64,000 nucleotides of DNA from Tetrahymena thermophila SB210. Taxonomy: Eukaryota; Ciliophora; Oligohymenophorea; Hymenostomatida; Tetrahymenidae. The stretch is from positions 1 through 64,000 of the forward strand of contig NW_002476351.1 of NCBI RefSeq assembly GCF_000189635.1, given 5' to 3'. The notes below the pieces were generated by a model, which searched no databases, was not told the DNA's origin, and saw nothing but the letters and a program-made list of their open reading frames with translations. This document shows positions 1-11,822 of this stretch, piece by piece. Position numbers and translations under genes: made by a program. Each line of letters opens with the position of its first letter. The first letter of the stretch is position 1.

Positions 1-445
1 CCCAACCCCAACCCCAACCCCAACCCCAACCCCAACCCCAACCCCAACCCCAACCCCAACCCCAACCCCAACCCCAACCCCAACCCCAACCCCAACCCCA
101 ACCCCAACCCCAACCCCAACCCCAACCCCAACCCCAACCCCAACCCCAACCCCAACCCCAACCCCAACCCCAACCCCAACCCCAACCCCAACCCCAACCC
201 CAACCCCAACCCCAACCCCAACCCCAACCCCAACCCCAACCCCAACCCCAACCCCAACCCCAACCCCAACCCCAACCCCAACCCCAACCCCAACCCCAAC
301 CCCAACCCCAACCCCAACCCCAACCCCAACCCCAACCCCAACCCCAACCCCAACCCCCAACCCCAACCCCAACCCCAACCCCAAACCCCAACCCCAACCC
401 CAACCCCAACCCCAACCCCAACCCCAACCCCAACCCCAACCCCAA
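1..445. repeat. Macronuclear telomere, (CCCCAA)n
   Basis: About 74 head-to-tail copies of CCCCAA, the C-rich strand of a Tetrahymena-type telomere, run from the first base to 445. Nearly all copies are perfect. Around 354-386 one copy has five C and another has three A. The sequence beyond it turns abruptly AT-rich, so this is the physical left end of a macronuclear chromosome. The repeat is what telomerase adds in this group of ciliates. Confidence 0.98.
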
Positions 446-810
446 TCTACTTAGTATTCTCAATCTAAATTAAGTCTTACTAAAAGTGTTATTTTATTTG
501 ATGGAAAATTTAATTTAAAAAAATTATTTCATTTATGGATGTAAAATTTAAAATTATGCTTAACTTTTAATATAAAAGCTAATTTTTTGAAATTAAAATA
601 ATAATTTAAACTTATTTTAAAATTAAAAATATTTTCAGTTAAAGTTTGTTTTATTGCCTAAACAATATTTTTTTACTAAATTTATTTACACATGTATTGA
701 AAAAATTAGTTAATACTATTTATTATTTATTGGAAATAATTTTAAAATACATAAATTATTTTTTTAAATTTAGGATTATATTCTTTATTACAAAACATAA
801 CACTTTTTAA
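446..810. other. Subtelomeric spacer
   Basis: This is AT-rich sequence between the telomere and the stop codon of the first gene. I see no open frame, repeat or structured element in it. It must contain the 3' untranslated region of the PUS10-like gene. Confidence 0.6.
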
Positions 811-2625
811 TCACTACCATTCAACGATTTAGCTGGGTACTTTGCATGTTTCATCGAAATCCTTTAAAGATTCTTCGCAGAGCTTAGGATATAGCTAAAT
901 TACATCTAATTAGAAAATATCAGCTTCAGTTCCTAATATGGATCCAACATTTGGTGTAGTTCTTTCCAAGTCCCCATGAACAAATTCTTTAATATAAGTA
1001 CCTGCACTACTTAATACATAAAGGACAAAATGTCTCTCGCTAAGGAGGTACGCTTTTAATTTATGAATGTATTTTGTTCTAATCATTTGAGTTCTTCTAT
1101 GAAGTACTCTAATTGGAGTTTTCTGCTTTAATTCTATTTCATTCATGTTATTGAGCTTATCTATTTATTCTTAAGTGATTGGATCTTTAGTCTAAACAAC
1201 GCAAGCATATGATTTAATTTTTTCTTATTCACTTTACTTTAAAACTTCAAAGCATTTTACATCTGTAAACTTTAAAGAATTAACCTTGCATTCAGTCTTC
1301 ACATTATTTAAATGTGCTTCATAATTCTTAAGATCTTCATCAGAAACTGAGTGAACTCTTCTTGGATTTTAAATTTCAATAACAAAAGGTCTACCATTAC
1401 CTAACATTCTTACATCAATATCTTCTCTGCCACCAGTAGAAAATTTATAGTCATCACACTGTTTAAAATAAATAAATAATAAATACAATTTTAAAATTCT
1501 AAAAAAAACTTTACTTTGAAATTTGGGAGGATATCATTAGCAATTTCTTCTTGTATTGATGTGTCATAAAGCTTAACTCCATCAATGAACCAGGGAGTTT
1601 AGCTCATGTATCTAGAATACTTGCAATAATTACCCATAATATATATGCTAGCATGGGATAGAGAGACGTCAATTTATGCAGGACTTGTTACTGGATCTGG
1701 AAGCTAGCCATTTCTTATAACTTTGAAGAATTAACTTCTAGGTAGAGCAGATATTCTCTCTAAATTAAGGGCTGTGGGTTCAACTCTAGGAAGGATGATT
1801 TCTTCATCAAAGTTACCCTTTAGTTTTTTCTTCTTCTTTTCTTCATATTACTTGTTAAGTTAACTAAGATGGTCTGAAAAGTAAGAGAATTAGAGACGAT
1901 CATCATCATCTGCTCTAATTTAAAAGTTAACAACAAAAGGACAATCAACTGATGATGTAGCAGGTACTCCTAATTTCTCACTAAGTAAGTCTGGCAAAAT
2001 CCACTTATAAACAGTTTTAATCTAAATATAAATATATTTATTAATTTGTTTGTTTAGTTATTAAAAGAGAAAGGAGATAAGACGACAAACTTAAATTTTA
2101 AATAAATAATAATATAAATATAATTACATCTATATAATTTTCTCTCCATTGAAGAATTTATTTAGCGAATTCTTCTTATTCTTCTGCAGGAAACTAGAGA
2201 CTCTACTTTTCAAAGAGGTCTTCAGTGTGGTATAAAAAGTTAGCTAATCTAATCTATGTGCAGAGAGGAACTTTAATAAAAAATTTGAAAGACTAATATT
2301 CAAAATCTTGTTCTTTAATTTGTGCTGCTATTTTATCTACATTTTCTTAATGATCTATATTTTGCAAAATTCCCATGCATATCCTGCAGTAGTGATTATT
2401 ACCACCAGTTCTAATGATCCAGTCATGATTATAATGAGTGGATAAACTTTAAATCTCTAACTTTTTGCTTACATTTTCAAGCAATTCTTAAAATTGTTGT
2501 TTGTTTTAGTAAACTTCATACTAATTAATTTTCAATGCTCTGAATATACATCTCACGCAACTAAAATTATCAAAGAAGTTTTTAAAAATGTGGCACTTTA
2601 AAGTACTTTTAAGAATTGATTCCAT
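811..2625 (-). CDS. PUS10: tRNA pseudouridine synthase Pus10
   Basis: Pus10 converts uridine to pseudouridine in the T-arm of tRNA. Exons read 2625-2128, 2021-1515 and 1458-811 (introns 2022-2127 and 1459-1514), giving 550 residues, close to human PUS10. The N-terminal part has two Cys pairs, CVRC (about 23-26) and CRIC (about 80-83), as in the zinc-binding accessory domain. The catalytic domain begins near 336 with FSTGGREDIDVRMLGNGRPF, which contains the family catalytic Asp at 348 or 350. Further on, AGTYIKEFVHGD and RTTPNVGSILG match the conserved C-terminal core. The ATG at 2625 is the first in-frame Met before the Cys region. The stop TGA at 813 lies only about 370 bp from the telomere. 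The gene is divergent from CFAP300. Family call is firm; the exact intron edges are inferred. Confidence 0.93.
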
Positions 2626-2905
2626 ATTTATTTATTTAATTAGTTATTTCTTATTTATTTTTATAAAATCTATAGTGGATAGTTAATTAATAATTAATAT
2701 ATCTTTAGAAATAAATATTTTTGATAGAAAAATAATCCTTAAAATTAATTATTAATTTTACATGAATCAAGCAAATCCTTTAAATTTATTCATCCGCAAT
2801 TTTACTTCTACAGTTTTTTAAAACTATTTAAATTAATTTAATAAATTTCAAAAAAATTTAGATAAATACAAAAAAAAAAAAAATTAAAATATAACTATTT
2901 GCGAA
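2626..2905. promoter_or_regulatory. Shared 280-bp bidirectional promoter region
   Basis: This spacer separates the start codons of the divergent PUS10 (-) and CFAP300 (+) genes. It is nearly pure A/T with a poly-A run just before 2880. Both genes must be driven from within or very near it, but no specific factor site can be named. Confidence 0.5.
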
Positions 2906-3963
2906 ATGTAGATTTCTGAAGCAGACGCATCTGAAGAAGTGTAGTAGTCATTCATCTTCAACTATGTCAATAATGAGATATTAGAAGAAAAGAAGATAAA
3001 AGAGCTCTTTTAGAAATGGTAACGTTTAAATGCTGTAAAAAAATGTTTGCAAGTATTTTTTATATTTAAATTATCAAAAGGGGATTGAATTATTTAACAG
3101 TATCAAGTTATAGATTCAACTAAAGGTTCGAAGAAGTTTCTGCTGAACAATTCCTGTTAGAATTCTTTAATTTCCCTGAAGTTAGATAGACCCTCTCTTC
3201 AGTAACAATTTTAATCATGCAAATAATGTTTTGTTTAATATTTATAAAACTATTATTCCAGATGAATTCCCCTAAGGAGAACTATAGCACAATAAAATAC
3301 AAAAGACTTAAAGTGAATCAAATTAAAATGGATTTGTTTGATAGATTAGAAGAAAATAATTTAGTAGTTAAAGACATGATAAAGTAAACTTATGAAGATT
3401 TCGTTGAGGAAATTCAAATTAATGATTTAGTTAGGTATTTAATTTTAGTGTATTGGGTTAGAGCAGCAGTATTAAAATAAATTGTTTTATTTTTAAAAGA
3501 GAGTGTTTAATTAAGGAAGAAAGCGAACACTATGAAATTTTTAGTGAAGAAGATAGAAAGCAATTCTTATTCAGACTCTTTTAATTAGTTGTTTTAGGTG
3601 GCTAAATGTGTCAATGGGAAGAGAAATTGTCAATTTATCTTGACGCTACAAAGCACTTGTACAAGAACTTAGTCACGTAAATATTACTAAAATTAGAATA
3701 AATCATTGATGCAATAATAATAAATTAAATAGAGCTCGTAAAGATAGCGCCACTGATAACATTTACATAGATTCATTCGTTTATGAGATTTAAGCTCTTG
3801 ATGTAAAAGTTACCATTTGTGAATTATAATACAATTTAACTTTTAATAAAAAAAGAAATCATACAAGAAAGGAAATAATCCTTAGGATGTGCTTTATGTA
3901 GTCGTTAACCCTTCAATTAGAATGCTGCATGTCGTATAAAATGCATGGGTTAAAGTATGGTGA
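2906..3963 (+). CDS. CFAP300: Cilia and flagella associated protein 300 (C11orf70-like)
   Basis: CFAP300 is a cytoplasmic factor for assembly of axonemal dynein arms; loss in humans causes primary ciliary dyskinesia. Six exons (2906-3018, 3081-3201, 3262-3434, 3500-3676, 3733-3802, 3856-3963) join in frame to 253 residues, near the human 267. The diagnostic segment is FRLFQLVVLGGQMCQWE followed by YLDATKHLYKNLV, matching the family's FRIFKHL-LGG-LCQYE and Y-E-TK-IYKDLV. The C terminus VVVNPSIRMLHVVQNAW matches the family's terminal block. The start ATG at 2906 opens a short acidic leader. It probably shares a promoter with PUS10. A ciliated host fits. The five short introns (about 50-65 bp) are set by frame and conserved sequence. 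Confidence 0.88.
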
Positions 3964-4347
3964 ATAAATAACAATTTTAGTGAATAGCAAAAATGACATT
4001 TTCAATAATAAAATTCTAACTTAGTTAAATAATTTAAAAATAAATATGTAGAAATTGTTTGTTTGTTTGTATATAAAAAATAAAATAAATAAGCATGAGT
4101 TTAACGTAGAATAAATAAATATCAATCAATCAATTATCATTTTATTTGCTTTATATGGAACAAAAGTAATTAATTATTTATGTAAATCTTTGAACAATCA
4201 ATATCTTTATCAAATTTAATAACATCAATATAAAAGTATCTATCTATTAAACTTTATTTAATATCATTTAATTTCCATTCTAAATCTATACAACTTGTAT
4301 CAAAAATTCAATTTAGCAAGATAACAAAAATAAATAAGTAAATAAAT
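3964..4347. other. Intergenic spacer between CFAP300 and RRP4
   Basis: AT-rich spacer with short AAATAAAT runs. It holds the CFAP300 3' end and the RRP4 promoter. No other feature is visible. Confidence 0.5.
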
Positions 4348-5611
4348 ATGGGCGATTTATTAAAAATTAAAGATTAAATAGACTTCAAAAAATATTTGCA
4401 TGATGATATGCTTGGTTTAAATATTGTATTGCCAGGTGATGTCATTAAAAAAGAAAAAGGTTTCATGAAGTAATTTCAATTCTTTAACATTTGTGTTTGC
4501 AATTATTTATTTATTGAATTGATTTTAATTATCTTAGTGGACATGGTACTTATGAAGAAAACGGAATTATTTATTCTTCAGTAATAGGAACAGTAGTATA
4601 AACAAATAAGTAAAGCTTTACTTATTCATCAATTCAAATTAGCAATGTTTTTTATTTCTTAAATAGGTTGCTTAGTGTGTCACCACTTAAGTCATATTAC
4701 ACTCCTTAAGTAGGAGATATTGTTGTAGGAAGGGTTATGGAAGTAAATAAACGATTTCGTTTATAATAGGAATATAAAATTATAATATTTAATAGATAGG
4801 AGACAAGAAATGGAAAATAGAAATAGGATCTAATTAATATGCAAGTCTTCACTTGAATTCAACTTATATTCCTGAACAGGTTTATTATTTCCTTTCAAAA
4901 AGCATAGATTGATTTAAAACTTTAACATTTTTATAGAGAATTAAAACAGATGAAGATGAGTTAAATATGAGATAAATCATGAAAGAAGGAGACTTAGCTT
5001 GTGCAGAAATTCATTGTAAATAAAATAACTCTAAAATATAAATATTAACATAATCTATATTTCAGCTATTAACAAGGACAAGACAGCAAACTTGCATACT
5101 AGAAGTTTAAAATACGGCAAGCTTGAAAATGGATTTTTGGTGGAAGTATTTAACAAACTAGTGAAAACTTAAACTAACCACTTCAAAAAGTTGTAATGTG
5201 GAATCAATATTATATTTTCTCACAATGGTAAAATTTGGCTCAACAATATTTCTAGAGAAGGCATTATTAAAGAGTAAAAAGAAGTAGAAAAGAAATAATA
5301 TAGCTATGAAGAAAGATAGGCTCTCAGCATAATCTCAAACTTACTTAAATTACTTGATCAATAAAATATAAAAATCAGCACTGATTTACTTGATGAGCTT
5401 TATAATTATGTGATTACAAAGAAAATAGAACCATCGTAAATTATTTTATAAATAAACACTTTATTTATATTTTAACTTAAAAAGAAATATTCTAACATAA
5501 GCAGGATCTAAGGAATTAAAGTAGTATCTGTAATAAAAATTAGAAACATAAATTCCTAAAGAAATTAATAAATTAATGAAATAAGGAGACTATTTAGCTT
5601 AAGATTATTGA
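4348..5611 (+). CDS. RRP4: Exosome complex RNA-binding subunit Rrp4 (EXOSC2)
   Basis: Rrp4 is one of the three S1/KH cap subunits of the RNA exosome, which degrades and trims RNA 3' ends. Seven exons (4348-4469, 4538-4609, 4667-4742, 4796-4879, 4937-5015, 5066-5435, 5485-5611) give 309 residues, near the human 293. VLPGDVIKK and the GHGTYEENG turn match the N-terminal domain. YYTPQVGDIVVGRVME with DKKWKIEIGSNQ is the S1 domain. DELNMRQIMKEGDLACAEI and NLHTRSLKYGKLENG are near-exact matches to the EXOSC2 core. The KH-like part follows with an HFKKLQCG segment. All joins keep frame and end at the single TGA at 5609. The family identity is strong; no oddity is seen. Confidence 0.94.
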
Positions 5612-6230
5612 AAAAATGTGTGTATCTAGATATATATACTTTTTATTCTATCTTTGTAGATATTTTTACATCATTTATTTACTAGAATATTAGTTGTTTA
5701 AAAACAAACACGATAAATAAATAGTCTATTTTTATATTAAAAATTTCAATTTTTTACAAATTAAAAAGAATTTTATAATTTAAATTTAAAATATTTTAAG
5801 TATTTATTTAGTCTAAAAATATGAATTATAATAATTTATTTTAATGAAAAATAAAAATTTAGTTAAATAATTTACAATAACAGAATAACAAGTTAAGAAA
5901 AAAAATATTGCTATTACTAACTAATTCTAGTTTCGAAAATAAAAAATTGCTTTAAAAAAATATTAATTTTTTAATCAAATCAAAAATTTTTGAATTGTTT
6001 TAAATTATATTTTATTTGTCAAAAAATAAATATGTCATTTCATATAATTATTGTATTTATTTAATTTATTTTTTTATTTTTAGTGGTTTTAAATCTTTCA
6101 ATAAAATTTTATCCTAAAATAATTTATTTTAAATAAACTAATAATAATTATTTTTTTGAGTTAATTTTAAAATTTAATTTTCATTCATTCATTTTTAATA
6201 ATTTTGTAGTTTAATCAATTAATTATTTTA
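5612..6230. other. AT-rich intergenic spacer
   Basis: Low-complexity A/T sequence between RRP4 and the duplicated LRR block. I see no gene or structured element. Confidence 0.5.
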
Positions 6231-6502
6231 TAAACATAATAAAAAATTAAATAAAAATTTTCATTTTTTGACTAATTTATGATTAAACAAACAAGAGATT
6301 TATAAACTCTTTAATATTTAATACTTACTTAACTTATACATATAATTTATATTTTGAACAAAATCAAAAATATTTTATGTAAAAAGCTATTAATACTATT
6401 GATTAGTTTTTAGGATGGATTTTGTTTTCTTTCCTTGTAGGGCTAGGTGTCTGTCTATATTTATTGATGATTAAACTATATCTACAAGAAATTTATTTTT
6501 AA

Positions 6503-8011
6503 TCAAAAATCCATTATACTAATGTTTAGTTTAATTAACGTTTTTAACTTACTAAGTTTATTTTTAATTATTCTTTCTTTATATTTATAGTGAGAATCTC
6601 TAATAAAAAAATCATTATTAACTAAATAATATTTATCAAAAACTTAATAAATTACAGTTTTAAAGGGTATAAAAATGTCAAAATATGTAAATTTCTATAT
6701 TTTACTAGAGTATCACAAATATCTTAAACAATTTCATATGGGATATAACTTCTATGACTGCTTTTAAAAAAAGTATATAATTAAAAAATTGAAAATTGAA
6801 AATTAATAAATGCTAATAAATAAATCTTCAAATTCCAAAATAATAATTCTGGAAATGAAAATAGTTATTTAAATATAATCAAAATCCGAATATTTTTGTT
6901 TGTACGTTAGACATACTTCTAATTATTTGATATTCTTACAGCAAGACAAGCTATCAAATAAAGTTAAAAGATCATCAGTATCAATACTTTATCTAATTTA
7001 AGTAATTTAATTAGCTACAAATTTATTATTTAAGTTTTATATAAATTGAAATCATTTTTAATTAATTACATTTTCTACTTTTGTTAGGAATAAATAAGTT
7101 GATAAAAATGAAAAATTCAATAATTTTACTTTATCTTATAAATAGTTAATAAGGAAAGATTTTTGCATTGTGATATGGCAGTTGCTATTTTTTATATAAA
7201 TTGTGCTCCAATTTTATCCCACCTATCAAAAAATATATTTTAAGAATTTAAACAATAAGATTAAATGATAAATTATAAATAATTATTATTATTTTAGCAA
7301 AAGAAAAAAAATAAAAAAAAATACAATAATTTCTAATATTAATTTATTTATTTCTTATCTTTTAATAACTTAGTTTATTTATTGTTTGGGTTAAATAAAT
7401 AAATTTAACTTTATTATTTTTAAAATAAAGTTTGCTCAATAAAAATTATTTTTTATTCTAACTTTTTATTTATTGGATGATATTTTCCAAAATTTTCTTA
7501 GCTTCTTTATCATTTTTATTACTTTTCTATTTAAAAAAATAAAATCATATACTCAATGTATAAAATTATAGTTTAGATTGAAAGGCTTTGTTCGAAGGAG
7601 GAACTTAAACCCTATATATCTTCTTCATCAATATCTTCTCCACTAATTAAAATAAAAAATAAAATTATGAATTAATTATTTTGTGAGATAATATAAAGAT
7701 ATTTTTGTTTTATTATAATTTACAGTTTTTTTAGATTTTCCTAACTTATCAAAGCTTGAGTGGTAGAGATATATATTTATATAAAAAATAGATAAGTAAG
7801 AAAGTAAAATTAACATACCTTAAACTAAGAGTAACAACTTTTTAAAATGCAAAGTCTGTTTCCTTCAGCTTTAATAAAAGTTATAAATTAACTAAATAAT
7901 TAAAAGATAAAAATTTAACTGTAATACTTTCTTAATTTAATATACTTTTGGCAATATTATCATACCACGAAATGGTTATTCTTTTTTATTTTTTATTGAT
8001 TTATTTCCCAT
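6503..8011 (-). CDS. Small leucine-rich-repeat protein, copy A
   Basis: Eight exons (8011-7928, 7868-7819, 7744-7724, 7642-7553, 7222-7130, 6992-6906, 6751-6656, 6599-6503) join in one frame to 205 residues. After a basic leader (MGNKSIKNKKEQP) come ciliate-type LRR units built on one pattern: IDEEDIQGLSSSFEQSLSIQ, then DKIGAQFIQKIATAISQCKN with LSLLTI, then IDTDDLLTLFDSLSCCKNIK, then PYEIVQDICDTLVKYRNLH. Such repeats form a curved protein-binding scaffold; no catalytic domain is present. Exon 3 is only 21 nt. The fourth intron (7223-7552) contains an in-frame TGA that would end the protein early if retained. The same architecture reappears exactly in copy B, which strongly supports these joins. 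Function unknown; no signal peptide or membrane segment. Confidence 0.8.
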
Positions 8012-9027
8012 TTTAATTTATTTTTTTTCCAATTTTATTAATTAATTATAAATATTTGAAGATAATATTTTCTTCTAAAATAGGAAATTATTGAATAAAT
8101 AAAAGAATTGTTTTTTGATTAGACTATCAAAAATATGATAAAAAAATTTTTTATGACTCTAAATTAGTAAAAGATTGAGAAAAATATTAATATATTATTT
8201 TAAATGCATACATACATACAGTAATAGATTTAAATTATAGAATGAGATTTTCAAATAATTAATTTAAAATATGCTCTAAATTATTTAATTAATTTTTTGT
8301 TAGTAACATAAACTAGAAATATAAATTGAATAAAATAAACATCATATATAGTAAAATTATAATCAATTAAAAACTTATTACTTAATTATAATTAAATGAA
8401 AAGAAATTATATAAATTGATAGCTATAAAATAAACTCCATTTTAATTTATTTTTTATTTCTTAATTAAAAATGCTATGCTCAAAATTATTATTGTATTTG
8501 GTTGCTTACTATTTTAATAATACGAGTCTTTTAAATGATAAAAAGGAACTAAAAAATATTTATAAATTGCTCTTAATTAAATAATATTTCAACTTAATAT
8601 TGAGTAATAAATTATAGATATACTTTTAACCCTTTAAGTTTATATTCAATTAATTTAAGGTGAAATCTAATATTAGGTTTCAAAAAAATTAAATTCAGAA
8701 TTTTGGTAAATAATTATTTTTTTTCATCTTAATTTTATAATTTTTTTCAATTAATTATATTTTTAAACTTAATAAAAAATTAAATAAAAATTTTCATTTT
8801 TTGACTAATTTATGATTTAAAAAACAAGAGATTTATATACTCTTTAATAGAAATTATACTTAACTGATATTATAATTTATATTTTGAACAAAATCAAAAA
8901 TATTTATGTAGAAAGTTATTAATGCTATTGATTAGTTTTAAAGATGGTCTTTGCTTTCTTCTCATTTTGCAGGGCTGTCTATATTTATTGATGATTAAAT
9001 TAAATCTACAAGAAATTTATTTTTTAA
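8012..9027. other. Spacer between the two LRR gene copies
   Basis: It holds the upstream region of copy A (to about 8690, conserved in copy B), the duplication junction at about 8690-8764 and the 3' flank of copy B. No further gene is visible. Confidence 0.5.
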
Positions 9028-10476
9028 TCAACAACAACACATAATCGTTAAGTTTAGTTAAATTAACCTTTTTAACTTAATAAGTTTATTATTAATTTTT
9101 TTTTCTTAATGTTTGGTCTGAATACCTCTAATAAAAAAATTACTATTAACTAAATAAGTAAATAATATTTATCAAATAACTTAATAAATTACAGTTTTAA
9201 AGGGCATAGAAATGACAAATAATGTAAATTTCTATAGTTTACTAGTGTATCACAAATATCTAAAACAATTTCATATGGGATATTAAATCTAATTTCATTT
9301 TAAAAAAAATAAATAATTAAAAAATGGAATTTGTTAAATTAATAAATGCAAATAAATCATCATATTCCAAAATAATAATTCTGGAAATGAAAATAGTTTT
9401 TTAAATATAATCTAAATCCAAATATGTGTGTTTGTACTATAGAGAAACTTCAAATTATTTGATATTGTTACAGCAAGACAAGCTACGAAATAAAGTCAAA
9501 AGATCATCTGTATCAATACTTTATCTAATTTAAGTAGTTTAATTAGCTAAAAATTTATTATTTAAATTTTATATAAATCGAAATCATTTTTTAAAATTTC
9601 ATATGCTACTTTTGTTTGGAATAAATAAATAGGTCGATAAAAATGAGAAATTCAATAATTTTACTTTATTTGTCTAATATTTAATAAAGAAAGATTTTTG
9701 CATTTTGATATGGCAGTTGCTATTCTTTATATAGATTGTGCACCAATTTTATCCCACCTATAAAAAATATATTTTAAGAATTTAAACAACAAAATTAAAT
9801 GTTAAATTATAAACAGTTAATTTTATTTTAGCAGATAAAAAAAAGTCAAAAAAATAATACCATAATTTCAAATATTAATTAATTAATTTATTTCTTATGT
9901 TTTAATAACTTAGTTATATATTCTTTGAGTTAAAAAAATAAATAAATTTAACTTTAATTATTTTTAATTTAAAGTTTGTTCAATAAAAATTATTTTTTAT
10001 TCTAACTTTTTATTTATTAGATATTCTCCAAACTTTTCTTAGCTTCATTATCATTTTTATTACTTTTCTATTAAAAAAAATAAAATTATCTACTCAATGT
10101 ATAATTTTATCTCTTAGATTGTAAAGCTTTATTCTAAGCAGGAACTTAAGCCCTATATGCCTTCTTCATCAATCTCTTCTCCACTTATTAAAATAAAAAA
10201 TAAAATTAAGACATTAATTATTTTGTGAGATAATACAAAGATATTATTTTAAGTTTAATTTCATTTTGATTTTTTTTTTTAAGAAAGTAAAAAGACAAAA
10301 AAGATTTTAATCAAAAAATAGCATAAAATATTCCTATAATTAGCATAATAATTTAGTTTTTCTTTTAATTTTTAAGAATTTTATTTTTGAATTAAAAATA
10401 TTGTTTATAATTTTTATTTTATAATAATTTACAGTTTTTTTAGATTTTCTTAACTTTTCAAAGTTTGAGTGGTAGA

Positions 10477-10511
<35 letters not shown>

Positions 10512-10720
10512 GTAAGTAAAATTAACATACCTTAAACAAAGATCAACAATTTTTTAAAATGCAAAGTCTGTTTCCTTCAACTTTAATAAAAGTTATAAAT
10601 TAACTAAGTAATTAAAAGATCAAAATTTAACTGAAATACTCTCTTAATTTAATATATTTTTGGCTTATTTTTTATCATACTATGATGTACTTTTTTTTTA
10701 TTGATTTATTTATTTCCCAT
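9028..10720 (-). CDS. Small leucine-rich-repeat protein, copy B
   Basis: Paralogue of the gene at 6503-8011, in the same orientation. Exons 10720-10640, 10580-10531, 10453-10433, 10183-10094, 9757-9665, 9524-9438, 9288-9193 and 9127-9028 again give exactly 205 residues. LRR units include IDEEGIQGLSSCLEQSFTIQ, DKIGAQSIQRIATAISKCKN, IDTDDLLTLFRSLSCCNNIK and PYEIVLDICDTLVNYRNLH. The first 28 residues and the C terminus (ending TIMCCC against SIMDF in copy A) diverge most, while the repeats keep frame and hydrophobic positions. Several introns differ in length from copy A; the second contains a TAAA microsatellite and the third has grown to 249 bp. Preservation of all splice joins argues that both copies are translated. 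Function unknown. Confidence 0.8.
10477..10515. repeat. TAAA microsatellite inside an intron
   Basis: About ten perfect TAAA repeats lie within intron 2 of LRR copy B (10454-10530). The matching intron of copy A lacks the expansion, so it arose after the duplication. Confidence 0.85.
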
Positions 10721-11822
10721 TTTAATTTATTTTTTTTTCCAATTTTATTAATTAATTAATTATAAATATTTGAAAATAACATTTTGTTCTAAAATAGGAA
10801 ACTACTGAATAAATAAAAGAATTATTTTTTGATTAGACTATCAAAAATATGATAAAAAATTTTTTTATGGCTTTAATTAAATTAGTAAAAGAAAAAAAAA
10901 TTAATATATTATTTTAAATGCATACAATAATATTTTTAATTTATTGAATGAGATATTTCTAATAGTTAATTTAAAACATGCTCTAAATCATTTAATTTTT
11001 TGTTAGTAACATAAACTAGAAATATAAATCTAATAAAATAAAATAAAGATCACTTATATTAAATTATAATTAATTAAAAACTTGTTTCGTAATTATAATT
11101 AAATGAGAAGAAATTGAATAAATTGATAGCTATAAAATAAACTCCATTTTAATTTATTTTTTATTTCTTAATTAAAAATACTATGCTCAAAATTATTATT
11201 GTATTTGGTTGCTTACTATTTTAATATTAATACTTTTTTAAATGATAAAAAGGAGCTAAAAAATATTTAGGAATCGCTATTAATTAGTTAATATTTTAAC
11301 TTAATATTGAATAATAAATTATAGATATACTTGTAACCCTTTATTTTAATATTCAATTAAGTTAAGGTGAAATCTAATATTAGGTTTCAAATAAAATCGA
11401 TTAATGTAAAACTTTTATTTAAACTTTTACCAGCAAAATTAATGAGGGTATAAGGTAATAGGAAAATAATATTTGCAATTATTTAGAAATGAAGAATAGT
11501 GAAATAAAAAATAATGCAAATTATTATGTGTTTATTTGTTAAAGTTAAAAAGTGTTATCAATAAAAAGACAATAAAACATTTGATTAAAAAGAAAAGATA
11601 CATTTAATATAAAAATTTAATAAATTATTTGAAATTTATAGTTTTTGTAAAATAAATAATTAATAAATAATTAAATTATACAACAAGCACAAAATAGTAA
11701 TCATATATTCAAAAAACAAAAAAGCAAATTGACGAATTCTTTATATTTATGATATTTATACATATATTATATGGTATTTTTAATACTCATTTTATTATAA
11801 TTTGTAAGTAAAATAAAAAATT
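10721..11822. other. Upstream region of LRR copy B and spacer
   Basis: Up to about 11395 this is the duplicated upstream flank. Beyond that it is unique AT-rich sequence leading to the 3' end of the next gene. Nothing else is seen. Confidence 0.5.

Larger units (their letters stand above)
6232..11395. repeat. Tandem segmental duplication, two units of about 2.5-2.6 kb
   Basis: Unit A (about 6232-8690) and unit B (about 8764-11395) are direct repeats. Both begin with ATAAAAAATTAAATAAAAAT and end with GGTGAAATCTAATATTAGGT. Each carries one LRR gene plus about 0.7 kb of conserved upstream sequence. The offset grows from 2525 bp at the gene stop to 2709 bp at its start because introns of unit B gained sequence, including a TAAA microsatellite at about 10477-10515. 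Confidence 0.9.

Noticed and set aside
7510-8011. Short 95-residue reading of the LRR gene ending at TGA 7512
   Set aside because: The TGA lies inside a well-supported intron; splicing across it restores LRR sequence in the same way in both copies.
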